From contig NC_089427.1 in NCBI RefSeq assembly GCF_013426205.1, forward strand, positions 806,001-870,000: a DNA stretch of 64,000 nt. The letters run 5' to 3'. The notes under the pieces were generated by a model. The model saw nothing but the letters and a program-made list of their open reading frames with translations, did not search any database and was not told the origin of the DNA. The translations under genes and the position numbers were made by a program. This stretch comes from Metarhizium brunneum (lineage: Eukaryota; Ascomycota; Sordariomycetes; Hypocreales; Clavicipitaceae). Shown in pieces: positions 11,535 to 23,219 of the stretch (its first letter is position 1; every line of letters begins with the position of its first letter).

Positions 11535-13580
11535 TCACTCGAGAAACGTGAATAAGTGCGTGTGCAAGACATTCATGGCCCGCGTGGCGTCCCGCGCCTC
11601 GATGACACATGAGATATTTATTTCGCTCGCGCCTACAGTAAAACATGCGTTAGCAACAAAAAGTAAAATCGTCATTGCAATTGAACATAATCTTGCTGGC
11701 CCTTTTGCTTCGCAGCACTGGCCATATATGTCGGAACACCAGACAGTTGCTTACCTTGAGATATCATTTCCAAGTTGACGTTATGCTCACCGAGCGTGGA
11801 GAACATTTTGCCAGCAACACCAATCATATTCTTCATATCCGCGCCAACAAGACTGAGAATCGCCATGTTAGACAAGACGCTGACTTCGCCGCACTCAGCC
11901 AGGCTCTGCTTCGCATTGGCAAAGTTGTCAATGCGCGTGCTCACAGAATGAATCGCCAGGGAGACATGGACTTCGGACGTGGAGATGAGATCGACTGAGA
12001 TGGCATACTTGTCGAGGATGGAGAAGACTCGAGCAAAAAACCCGTGTGAGATGGAGCGCTTGTTGGAGTGAACGTTTATGACACTGATGTGATCCTTGAT
12101 GGTAACAGCCGTAGGTCGCTTAGGAGTCTTAATACACTGTACCTCTGACGGAGAATTGCGAAGCAGTTGATGACTTGCTGAAAGAACAGGATTAGGAACG
12201 ACAATGGTACCGTTGCCGCGTGGATTCTTGACATTCTTGATGCGGATCGGTATAGGAGGCTGAGCGTGGATGACCTGATCCATAGTAAGGTGGTGAATAA
12301 CCTCTGACCCGTAAAACGTCAATTCAGCGGCCTCGGATGGTGTAATCGATGATAAAAGCCGTGCTGTTGGAACCTTGGATGGATCTGCTGTAAAGATGCC
12401 ATCAACTTCTTTCCAAATCTGCAGTTCCTCCGCCTTGAGGCCAACTGCACATAACCCTGCGCACAAATCCGTGTACCCGCGTCCGATATCGCCATCAATA
12501 AGACTGCCGGGGACGTTGCCGAAAAAGCCCGTCACGACGGGTACCCGAGTGCCGCATGCGTCAAGTTTCCTCGCGAAAGCAGCAGTGGCAGCCTTGTAAA
12601 AGCTGGAATCTACAGGTGCCGAAGCATCATAGTGTAGAATGTCGCATAAATCAACATACTCTGCATCGACTCCCTGTGAGATTACAGCCCGAAATGGGCC
12701 TGCATATTAGCATGTGATATCAGGCTAGGTCGGAAGAAACGTAGGAGGGAAAAGTGGGAGCAAAAAAAAAAAAGAAAAAAAAATACGTACAACATCCTGC
12801 AGGAGAACCGTCATGTATAAGCATGCGAGCTTCTCGCCAAAGCTAATGACGCGGTCTTTGGCTCTTGAGTTGATTTCGAGATTGAAGCGTTTGGCTGCCA
12901 GAATATATTCAATGAGTTCCTGGCACTCAGCCTCAATTCTGCGGGCAAGAAATTCTTTCAAACTGGGATCTTGGATGTAGGCCTCTGCTGCAAAGACGTG
13001 GTCGTTACAAATGTCGGTGATGATTCCATTGGCCTGCTCAATGAGGGCGAGTTGCTCGTCTGGTGAACATGTGGCATAGGCTAGTCCAACTTCCTTCAAA
13101 ATTTTATAGACTGCAAGTAGCCTGTAGGTGCAAGCTTAGCGATTGAACCCTTTAAAAATTTGGAAAGCCACTGTGAGAACTGGAGACGGCATATTCCAGA
13201 GCGCAGTGGCGAGAGCTTCAACGCTGACTCACCGGCTGGTGGTGCCCTCGGCCTTCTTCCCCGTACTCCTCGCAGAGCACACCACAACAACACGATGTTT
13301 TAACAAGCTTGTCCTTCTCAAAAAGTTAGCTCTCAATTACCAGATGGCCCCAAAAAAGAGAAGAGCCACTGATTGTTGGCAGTTCACCCAACATACTTGA
13401 CGATATCGCGGGCAATCTGTGTCTGAGGTTAGTATATGTCGTCTCAGTGGCATTGTAAGACCGCTGCGCAGCAGGAAAATAACGACATGCCTTGTCAGGA
13501 AACTTGCCGACGCTTGTACCCCCAAACTTCTGGACTATCCAGCCCTTATCTGACGCATTGCTATATGTCGAGCTCACCAT
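11535..13580 (-). CDS. HOM3: Aspartokinase (aspartate kinase)
   Basis: Six exons on the minus strand: 13580-13491, 13416-13397, 13313-13233, 13121-12791, 12673-11755 and 11632-11535, 512 residues. The catalytic start motif VQKFGGTSVGKFP is at about 16-28. HRVVVVCSARSTGKK and the EGTTSRLL region follow. VTGFFGN, DIGRGYTDL and KEVDGIFTADP mark the kinase core. Two C-terminal ACT-type segments (FFARVFSILDKYAISVDLIS; MIGVAGKMFSTLGEHNVNLEMISQ) supply allosteric control. The last exon gives GASEINISCVIEARDA. The enzyme phosphorylates aspartate, the first committed step to threonine, methionine and isoleucine, and in fungi is feedback-inhibited by threonine. Oddities: intron 1 has a GC donor (AAG|GCATGT) and exon 2 is only 20 nt. 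An alternative in-frame Met at 13724 would add 48 residues with no family resemblance. Confidence 0.93.
13397..13416 (-). other. HOM3: 20-nt micro-exon of HOM3 behind a GC-AG intron
   Basis: This exon encodes IARDIV plus two bases of the next codon and connects GKFPDK to KTSLLKHRVVVV. The upstream intron starts with GC (AAG|GCATGT) and ends CACAG after an ACTAAC branch point. The downstream intron starts GTATGT and has a GCTAAC branch point. Without this exon the frame is lost. Confidence 0.75.
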
Positions 13581-15423
13581 CGTGCCTGATTCCTGCTTTC
13601 CTCCCCCGTGGCGAAGTCGAACGTTGAAGAGCCGGAACCGGACCACAAGGAAAAAAAAATTAGTCGGCACTATCAGGCGCCAATTGGCGATCGACACAGA
13701 CAAGCAATAGACCGGTGGATTCAAGAGAAGATTTAATCAATGCAACAGCGCTAAAAAGTATATATATACCGATACAAGTGTTTTTTTTTTGGAATGCAGC
13801 AAGACGGTGAGGATTCAAAAAATGAGAAGAGCAAGTGAGTGAGTAATAACCAAAAGTTGAGCCCGCAACCCGAACCCGAAGTGCCTGTATGGCTTGCGCT
13901 AGTTACCAAGCAAACTGGGAGAGGCTTGGCAACAGGCGCAGTGGAGCAAGGGACATGTTCGCTCTTTCCGACCGCGACGATTGCTCAGCAAACCACACCA
14001 GACCAAACTCGACATTCAACATCGCGTCGGCCGATGTCACGTGGAAGTCCACCGAGAATCGGCTGTACCCCATATCAGTTATAACTTATGACTCTATTCA
14101 CATCACATCACCACTATCCAGTTGTCCACACACCCAATTTCATACCTCGAAAAACCACTTGTTTCTCCCAGAAATCTGCCTTGCTATCAGCTGAATACTC
14201 TCGTATAAATGGATATGTCATCACAAATGCCATCACAAATGTCATCACATGTGCAAGGCAGCCTTGGCGCCACTCGCAAACTCGCAACCAAATCACCACC
14301 AAGCGCCCCTACAGCGTTCCATGGCATCCAGAATCCAAGCCCTCGAGCAGCCATGCAAAATTCCTGTGCCAGCCTCCACCCAATCAAATTGACATTATTG
14401 TTTTACTAACCAACCCTCGATGGCGCACTCAGTCATCCGGGCTCGGACAAGTGTATTGACCCCACTGACCCACGCCGAGCCTCGACAAATAGTGGCAGCC
14501 AAAAATAATTTCGGGCGCCCAACAACCCCGTCTTCATCACCCCACAGCACGCTCGTGGTTTTCAACATGGCGTCTGTGGCCATCAATAAAATAAGCTTCA
14601 AAGTAATCTTTGGAGCAAAGCCAGGTACCGCTCGTGGCATGCTGCTTACCCACGCCGAGTGACGCCCTGGTTTGACATGGACCTTGTCCGTGTCACTCGT
14701 TGCATCTTTGCTCGTAGTGGTCGCAAGAAACTTCTTCGCACATGCTTGTATGATGAATCCGAGCATCGCCCAGACATATGAACATCTGGAGTGCTGTTGC
14801 GGTCGAAAGTGGACAAAATGAATGACACATCAACTTGCAACGAAGGAGACAAATCCGACTGGCCACCCACCGCCCTAAGAAATCTGGCAGTGAGTTAGTT
14901 ATCAGCAACTATTAGCCGACATCACCCAAACCCAGGTGCCCAGAAACGTATCAAATGCCGCCGAGAAACATGTCAAAACCGTAAAATGTATTGCATGTGT
15001 ACAACACTAGAACCAGCATGAAGCCAACAATTGCCAACCGATATATAAGTACAGCTCGAGCAATAGAGTCCAACCAACACCCACGCACACCTGCTTCGTT
15101 GAATACTGTAAAAAACCAATAACAAAAAATATAGCTCAGATTCTGGTAAACAATCCCGTCTCTTGCTGAAAGTTTGGAAACAGACACACCCTTGCGTGGC
15201 CAAGTCCCGGACCATTCCAGGGTTCTCGAGCACTCTCCCCTTTTCAGCCGAGCCACAAGCTGTCATGACTTCGTCCCGTCATTATCCCAAATATCTCTTG
15301 ATTAATCTTTATCCCGTTGCCAAAAACAATAAGTGGGTATTGAAATCAACCCCCTCCCAAACCATTAGCCAAACGCCACTCCTAATGCCTCCCACCGATG
15401 ATTTGCGCCGTCCTTGAATATAC
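13581..15423. promoter_or_regulatory. HOM3 upstream region and RFX 3' region
   Basis: 1.84 kb with no supportable gene. The right part is likely the RFX 3' UTR and the left part the HOM3 promoter. A 12-bp tandem repeat sits at 14218-14253, and CCCACGCCGAG occurs twice, near 14469 and 14649. Short open frames have random composition. Confidence 0.4.
14218..14253. repeat. 12-bp tandem repeat (TCATCACAAATG) x 3
   Basis: Three contiguous units: TCATCACAAATG, CCATCACAAATG and TCATCACATGTG. It lies in the intergenic region between HOM3 and RFX. Function unknown. Confidence 0.85.
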
Positions 15424-18128
15424 CTATAAGCTCGTCCCAGTTGTCAACTCTGCAGTCATGCCAACATTTTCAGCTCCCGTAAAAGAGAACTTGTCCATCG
15501 GAAACTCTTCTTCTGGTGTTCGGATACCAATCCCGCTGTCGTCGTGAGGATCTCCACCGCTTACTCCTAGTGTTGCTTGGTTATTGTTCGGTGGTGGAGG
15601 AAACGGAGCCCTTCCAGGTTGTGACTGAGACACATTGGACAGGTTCAATTCGTCACTGCCGCTGCTGTACCGTGAGTTTTGACGGCTGGATTCCTTCTCT
15701 GCCGTCTCCGCGTTGGTAGATGTGTTTGTGGCTTGCTGGGCGCGAGGCTTCTGTTTCATAAAACCACCTTGCTCTGCCAAGAAGCAGACCATCTCGTCAA
15801 CCCAGGTTTTCGTCACCCACCAAGAGCCAAAACTCTTTCCTTGGGCGAGCGTGAGATCACGCATGACCGAGGTACCAACCCGCTCAACACACCACAGAAT
15901 ATCTGTGTGCGAAGCATATGCGAATTTGTTTGGCAGATTCTGCAGGAAATTGACCCATCTCTCCAGAACATTCTGGCCCGTCGAGTTTGCCCCACTGCCA
16001 TCATCGGTTTGTCTGCCGCTTCGGGTGACCACATCCCCGTATATTGTCAGACATTCGACCTCCCACGGAACATTGACCGGATCAAGAAGGTCCCTCATCT
16101 CTGTCACTAGAATGTCTACCACGTCGTCCATGCCACGCGTTGGCACACACTCGGCAACCTTCCTAGCGCGAATCATGGTAATCCAGTCGACATACATTTG
16201 GTCCCTGTTGGCAGGATTCGACAGCATGTTGGCTGCTGCGTGTGCCGTCAAGTTGACTCGCAGAGCTCGGTCTATCAGGCCAGAAAAGAGGGCTGCGGGT
16301 GACTCCTTGGCAGATAGAACATGCTGGGGCTGTCCCTGAAATGACTCGCGAATATGTGGCACCAGTCTCTCTGAAATGTTGCGGAGGGTATCAAGAACTG
16401 GTTTGGGTACCACTTGAAGGGTAAGCCCGGAAATGATGCTCATCATGCGTTGATATAAAACGTAATCACATCCCTCGATCCATGGTGCTATGGCGGCATG
16501 CCCAAACAATTTTTGGACTGGCATAGTCAGAGTGCCCTGGAAAGATGTGTATAGGTGGAAGAATGTCTTCTCTCTGCAGTACCGGATGCATTCTACCAGT
16601 GATGTGCAATGTGAACGATACAGTGCAGACAACGACTTGGCAGCATCGGGGTCTGTCCCCTGAGGAAGATATAGTTCAATGGCTGGAAGAGCAAGAATGT
16701 CATGCTGGTCTACTGGACCACTATCGGCAGGCAGGAATGAGAGCTCAAGTTCCGTCTTGGTTGAGGTATTTCGGATATTATCGATGCTGGCCAAGTCAGG
16801 CTGGTTGTACAGACTATGAGACCGGCTGGAGGATTTAGCTTGATCAGGACTTTTCTGGCTTTGGCTAGCCTCTTGCGGCGAGGGCAAGGAACCACGACTT
16901 GCAGTATTGCTATTGCCCTGGACGGACGTGCTAAGTTACCAACATTAGATTCATTTCCGGGGAGGGCAAAAATTGAGGGGCATTGCGTCACGTACTTGAA
17001 ACTTTGGGAGAGACTCTTGGCTTCGGGAAGTGGTCTGGGGGCAGGTGGTTGCGACTCCCTCAAGTCTGGTTGGTCATCCACCAGAGCAAAGTTGACATAA
17101 TGATATTTGGATTCTCCGCGAACACCAAGGCGACGGGTCTTGAGACCAGGGAAGAGAACGCGGACCAGCTTTCCGAAGCTAGCAGGGTTCAGGACCGTGA
17201 TTCTCTCCGTGGCACACCGTGACGCATAATTCGCGTATACACGGCCACGGGGTACCGAGCCTTTCCCTTTGGAACAGACGGTATTGATCCTGTTTCGCAA
17301 GTATTAGTCACATACATCATGTGCTAGCCCCCTTGTTCATATTTATATGCGTACCATAACATGGCAAAAACCTGACGGGTTCGCTCGGAATTGGGCCCTC
17401 GCTCATTGCCATGAAGCTCGCCAGCGACGTCTTGAAGCTTACGATGGCGGTTTGCAGTGAAAAGTTGCCTCATTTCGAGTTCGTTATTGGCGCTGGATCG
17501 AGTGGCAGCAGGCTTCGCGGCTCCGGCAGGTCCGGACATGGAATCGCCATCCTCGTTGTCATCACGGTCGAGCATCTGGCTGTCTCCTTCGGTGAAGCTT
17601 GCGTTGACGGCAACGTACTGCTCGGCGGGAAGAGGGTGTCTTGTCATGGTATGCTGTTGCTGCTGATAAGGGATGTGGTGATGATGAGGATGAGCCATGC
17701 CGGCTCCCATGGACCCGTCCATCGAGAATTCGTGGTTTGCCGTCTGCATATGGGTGGCAGCTTGGAGGATCATATCTTCTGGCGACATTTGCGGGCCGGG
17801 GCCCATGTCCTTTCCATGACCATGGTCATTTGGAATCCATTGACCAGCGTACATGGCTGATGAGTCCGCGAAGGCCGACTGGTCCATGGTAGGTTGTGTT
17901 GCGGCGCTGTGAACAGACGTGGTCGAGGCGCGGGACTGTGGACGCTTCCTCGATTTGACGGCAGTGCGCGCCGGTGGGTTGTTGTCTAGTAACGTGGAAC
18001 AGAAAAGAGAAGAAGTTAGAAGCAAGTTCCCGCTACGCACGTCCAAGAGCAATCGGCATTATTTTCTTTATTTGGGTCTTATTTTAAAACAAGGTGCAGC
18101 CCGTGGCAGAAGACATACCTTGCTCCAT
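15424..18128 (-). CDS. RFX1: RFX-family winged-helix transcription factor
   Basis: Model: exons 18128-18119, 17985-17355, 17289-16996 and 16909-15424, 806 residues. Exon 1 encodes only MEQ plus one base. The RFX DNA-binding domain spans about 173-280 and crosses the second intron: QVFAMLW joins INTVCSKGKGSVPRGRVY, then TERITVLNPASFGKLVRVLF and RGESKYHYVNF, the recognition-wing residues of the family. The region before it is His/Gln-rich (HPHHHH, YQQQQ). The C-terminal half is helical and matches the conserved downstream region of fungal RFX proteins. Known relatives: yeast Crt1/Rfx1 represses ribonucleotide-reductase genes under Mec1-Rad53 control, and RFX proteins in filamentous ascomycetes affect DNA-damage response, cell division and secondary metabolism. 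Which role applies here cannot be read from sequence. Confidence 0.9.
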
Positions 18129-20767
18129 GGTGTGTGGTGTGGTGTGTTATGCAACAGTGTTGTGAGGTGGGTTACCGAACAACAAACATTGGCTGTTGGG
18201 TCGAAGAATAAATGAGTGGTCCGGCAGAGTTGCGGTTGACGGCAACAAGTGGACGTCCAAAAAGTCCAAAAAGAAGAGGAGCAAGAGCAAGAAAAGAACA
18301 GGCGCAATGTCGCAACAGTCGGGCGCAGAGATGCAATGACACTGGTTATCTGAATGCGCGCGCCTCGTGGTTCGCCGCTGATGCAGACTTGCAGCTGTTT
18401 GTTGGTGTTGTTTTCTGTTGCGAGGCCAACGGAAGGAGGAGGGAAAAAAGCATGGGAAAACAAAAAAAAGCGGGCGGCGGGCAAGCGTAGGAGGGCAGAT
18501 GGGGGGCGGGCATGGCAAGAGGGCAGGAGCGTCCCGCTTATCCAAACAAAAGGACGCATGCCACAGGCCAACCATAGACTGAGCTGTAACTGGGGTGGGG
18601 CGCACCAGCCGCACCAAAACAAACCTGGGCCGCAGGTTTAGGTAAGCAAGCTCGCAAACTAATTACTGAGATTCCAGCATCAACTAACAGCACCATGGTC
18701 ATCAACTGCATTGCCTCGACCACTTGACTCAGATCCAGCCGCCAAGGCCGCGTTTGACACACTGTTTGCTCACTGTCTCGGGGCATTTGGGCGACCCATG
18801 TGGCCTCTAGCTTCCGTCTTTCAGTGTTCCACCGGCCTACGGAGCTGGAGCCCGAAAACTTGACGTCTAGAGCTTAGGGGAGCTGGGCGATGAGCTCTGT
18901 CAAGCTCCATCACTAGGAACCTGTCGTCATGGGCTTAAGACACCGATGCACCGTACCTTGCAGGTAAGACAGCACGACATGAAGGATCTACCATGGTTTC
19001 CAAGCGGCCCATACCATGCGTGCACGGGGGCTTGGAATGAGTGGAGGAGTGACTGTGTGAATGGATGAGTGAGCAAGTGAGCGAGCAAGATGAAGAACTC
19101 AAAAGGCTACTGATGCTCGTACGATGGCGACTAATGGGCCTCAATCACCTGAGAGCCCCGGCCTTGCTCGAGCTCTTTGACGCTTCATCTATGTGACTTG
19201 CCAAGGGGTTGACGAGGAAGTTGAGGTATGTTGCGGAGTAGTCCGTACGGGGGTACTGCGTACATGACTAACAGCCATCTTCGTCTTCTTGTTTGTACTC
19301 TTTGGAGACATGCCCAAGGTAGATTGACGACCGGAACCGTCCGTCCAAGTTAGACCAGGATCGACCGAACCTGTCTCTACCCGCATACCTAGAGATGCAC
19401 TTGACATGTTCAAGATATGCATGGGCACAGAGAACTTTCGAAATTGGCAGATGTCAAGGGGTACTCGCGAGGGATTAGATTTGCAGCTCTCTGTGCACAC
19501 ACTGCTTCATCAGAGCCAACTCGTGGTACATGAGCTAGGCCGTCCATAGTTGGTATTTCTCTGACCAAGAATGACTGAGACCTGGGTTACCCAGGCACCA
19601 GGCAATATAGCGTTTTGAAGGTATGTATCAACTGATGATGGTAGGCGCAGTACCACTCATGGGCGGCGGGTGGACGGCATTCCGTATGACCTAGGTGTAG
19701 TATATAATAAGGAGGAGAGAAGCAAGGGATTGGCAGGAGCTGGCAGCTTGAGTTTCAATGCCCAGGACGGAGAGGTGAGAAACGTTGCCTTTGCCTCTCC
19801 TGTTTTCATTTGTTCCGATGCACGTCTCTGCGATATTTCTAGACTTCTGCCAATTGTCCTCTACTAGTTCATCAGTGTTGGTGAATCAAGCTGCCAAGCT
19901 ACGAGCATTGGAACGTGAATATCTGGTGCGAACCAGGGCTGCGCATGAGTCCGGAATGGTGTGGCCTTCTTGACAAAGGCGACGAATCATTCATGTTGCT
20001 TTTGCAGTTGACTGAACGCACCTCGAACTGTCTAAAGTAAGTACTTAAGTACATGAACTGGTCAAAGCAGTCAGTGCCATGTCCGGCCCGCCAGCGCCCG
20101 CCAGCGCCCGCCACTGGCCATGCCATCCGGCTGTGACTGAGCACTTCAATGTTCAATGTTCGCTCCATCATTTGATAACAGCTCCACATGCCGTGTGGCC
20201 CGACCAAAAAATTGGGCACTGCCCTCCCAAAAGCTTGCCCAAGCATAGGGCACAAGCCACCGACGACGGCGCTCCTCGGGTCGACGGGTCTCTCAAATTG
20301 CTGCCCGTTCTCTTCACAGGGAGCCAAGCTGAGCTTTGGTGTAGCTCTCTGTCGTGTATTGTAGGCCTTTGGCATGGAAACCCTATCTTGGGTACTCTGT
20401 AGGTACATTAAGTAAGCAGTTCCCCTGGTGATAACTGGACAGTTGCTACATGCATGTACCTGGCACCGGGGGCAGGTGCACATGCGCTGGACTAGCAGCT
20501 GTTGGGAGTTGGGTGTGCTTAGCTGTACACCAGTCGTCATACTCGCTTCCCGATGTCCTCCTCCCCACATACAGAACTCGTCCACATTTTCGCATACTTT
20601 AGTAGCGGCTTCGACCTGGAACAAGACACCTCTCTCATCTTCCACCCTTCACACTTCACTCAATTTCGACCCCAACTCAACCTCTTGCTCTCCCTTCAGC
20701 GATACAATCGCAGCTACTGCACTCGCGCCATCAGATCCGAACACCCGACAGAAACAATAGCTTCAAA
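18129..20767. promoter_or_regulatory. Long divergent upstream region of RFX and YOP1
   Basis: 2.64 kb between divergent genes with no coding signal I accept. Near the RFX start there are homopurine and GAA/AAG-rich stretches (18250-18300 and 18430-18480). GTAC-rich short motifs occur near 19240, 20040 and 20400. A 10-bp GC-rich tandem repeat is at 20087-20113. The C/T-rich segment 20560-20700 just before YOP1 looks like a fungal leader. The unusual length fits a regulated transcription-factor gene, which is inference. Confidence 0.4.
20087..20113. repeat. 10-bp GC-rich tandem repeat (CCAGCGCCCG)
   Basis: Two and a half exact copies of CCAGCGCCCG in the RFX/YOP1 divergent region. No function is evident. 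Confidence 0.8.
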
Positions 20768-21521
20768 ATGTCTGCCCAGGAAAAGGCTCAGAATTACCTC
20801 AGCAGCTTGGACAAGGAGGTTCGTTTACCGCTGAGCACGCGCCCAACCGAAACCACCATGACTTGCCTTACATTGTTCGAGATGTGCTAACCTGAAGCGC
20901 CCGCTGTCGCCTAAACTCTGTAGCTCTCCAAGTACCCTGCGCTGAACAACCTCGAGAAGCAGGCTGGTGTCCCGAAGGCGTATGTCGTCATTGGAGTCGC
21001 CGCTCTCTACTTCTTCCTCATCATCTTCAATCTCGGTGGCCAGCTCCTCACCAACTTCGCTGGCTTCATCATCCCGGGCTACTACTCTCTCCAAGCTCTT
21101 TTCACTACCACCAAGGACGATGACACCCAGTGGTTGACTGTACGCTTGCCTCCTGCCCTTGAATTGGCGTTGTCCCTCGTGAGAATCAAAAAGCTAACTG
21201 TCATTGCTTGCCTTTATAGTACTGGGTTGTCTTCTCATGCTTCACTATTATCGAGAGCTTCTTCAACATTGTCTACTGGTTCCCTTTCTACTTTGTTTTC
21301 AAGTTTGTTTTCCTCCTGTGGCTTTCTCTGCCCATGTTCCGGTAAGTCAAACACCCGGGGAAAAGGAGAAACATTTCAAATGCCAACTACTATTTCCCAG
21401 TGGTGCCGAGATCATCTTCCGATCTTTCATGGTCCCCACTCTCGGCCGATACTTCCAGCAGCCCGGCTCAACCTCTGCTGGTCTTCGCTCCAAGACTGGT
21501 GGTCTTGACAAGTCCGACTAA
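20768..21521 (+). CDS. YOP1: Yop1/DP1/REEP reticulon-like ER membrane-shaping protein
   Basis: Four exons: 20768-20818, 20924-21139, 21220-21341 and 21401-21521, 169 residues, the usual Yop1 length. It starts MSAQEKAQNYLSSLDKE, then LSKYPALNNLEKQAGVPKAYV. Two long hydrophobic hairpins follow: GVAALYFFLIIFNLGGQLL with the FIIPGYYSLQA loop, and YWVVFSCFTIIESFFNIVYW with a second aromatic-rich segment. The C-terminus (LGRYFQQPGSTSAGLRSK) is polar. The family inserts wedge-like hairpins into the tubular ER to curve the membrane, with reticulons and Sey1. All splice sites are canonical and frame is kept across phases 0, 0 and 2. Confidence 0.95.
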
Positions 21522-23219
21522 GTCTCGGGACAACTACGCGCTGTGCGGTCTATCAGTGACGCCTCCCATTTACGTGCGTAGACGGGAGTTTTGTACCTGC
21601 GCACTGTTTTGGGGCAGTGCTGGTGATTCACTGAAGGCGATGACGCATGATAAGCGACAAGATGATGAATGTAGAGCACGATGAACGGACAAAAACACAC
21701 GCTCGCGCGCGCTAAAATGGACTGGTGGTGATGTCTGGTAAGGCTCGCGCCTTCGACTGCAGCTGAGCTATCATGATGATAAGACCTGCCTGATGACGAA
21801 TAGCTGTGGGGGCGGGGACTTGCTAGGGCAATGATAGATTTCGTTGGAAATTCTACGAATGGATTTGAATGAATGGCGCATGTATCACTTGTTTCTGTTA
21901 TTGCTATATGGGATTAGGGTTTATGATTTCGTGGTGGATTGAGCTGCCTTGAAGAGTTGTTTCAATTATTTACCCTGCCGGGCTGGTGTGCCTGTGCGCA
22001 TGGCTTACCTCGGGAAGAGACATGAGGGAGGCAGATGCAAATGCAAGGAGCTTAGCCTGTGATTACTTAATAGGTTCCAGAGTTGCGTTGACCAACAGCA
22101 GCTGGTACTAGTACGTACAGGAATTCCAGCCAACTTTATGTATGTATTTGCAACCGCCTTGTCCGTGGATTGACATCTAGACAGCTGGCTCTTCATTACG
22201 CCGGTTGTCTTCCACCAGCGATGATTTCCCATTTTCAATCACTGCTGCCCTGGTGATCTGGCGGCGATGGGGGTTGACACACGTGACGTCGCAACTAAGA
22301 ATCATAGAACATGGCCTTCGTGCTGTGTAACAGTAACCCCTGATCGATCGGGTTGGCGGTTGCTTGAGCGCAGCAGTTAACATTGAACTGCCGTCGGGCG
22401 GTAATCTGGGCCAGCCAATGGCCACAGGTCAAGTGGCAGCACTGGACCTAAGTATGTACATGTACATACTAGACGGCGTGGCTTGCTGAGCGTCAGCGCC
22501 ACCGGGCCCCTGCTAGCCCTGACGTTGTGTGCAACAGGTCTGGTATCAATTCATTGCATTGGAAATTTAGTGAGAGGTCCAGTAGCCCGCCACAGGGGTC
22601 ACTGCCCAGCGCTTCCCTAGGTCCCAGGCGCCATTGAATCGACTCCAGCAGTGCTGACATGTGCAGCACTGGTGTATCAGCCACCTCCCACCAGACTGTA
22701 GGCGACCCGGCACTCCCTGGAAGCTACGACAATACGCCACGTAGACGCCAGCTCGCTTATCAACCCCAATAGACATGGTGCATTAGGCCTCCAGTATTGC
22801 CAACTTTAGAAGCTGACCAACACCCGACTCCAGGTTGATGCCTCCTCCAGCGTGCAGCGGCAAGTGGGTCGTGCTGATGCGGCCCTTGTGAAACCGCTTC
22901 AACCTCATCTACGACCAGCGCATTCGCTTACTGCCCTCTCTGCTTTCCGTCTCTTCTCATCCTTTCTCTCGTTGTCAATCCGACCCGACCACCCAAGTTC
23001 CTCGCACTAGATGGCAATTCAGTTATGAATGAGCACCGCTGACATTGGGTGCACTGCCGACTGTAGTCCCATGCATTCATTACTTCAGCTGTCAGCGCTT
23101 TCCGCCGTAGAATATCCCAACGGCTTACGACCAACATCATTGAACCCTTACGACAAGTTCGCTCCGACAAGCGGCAGACTGTCGCACGGCGACTCGCCCC
23201 AGGTGGGCTTGTAGCCAAT
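21522..23219. promoter_or_regulatory. Intergenic region between YOP1 and MID1
   Basis: 1.7 kb of unique-looking sequence. It holds the YOP1 3' UTR on the left and the MID1 promoter on the right. No gene, RNA or transposon is supported; open frames are short and on mixed strands. Confidence 0.4.
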
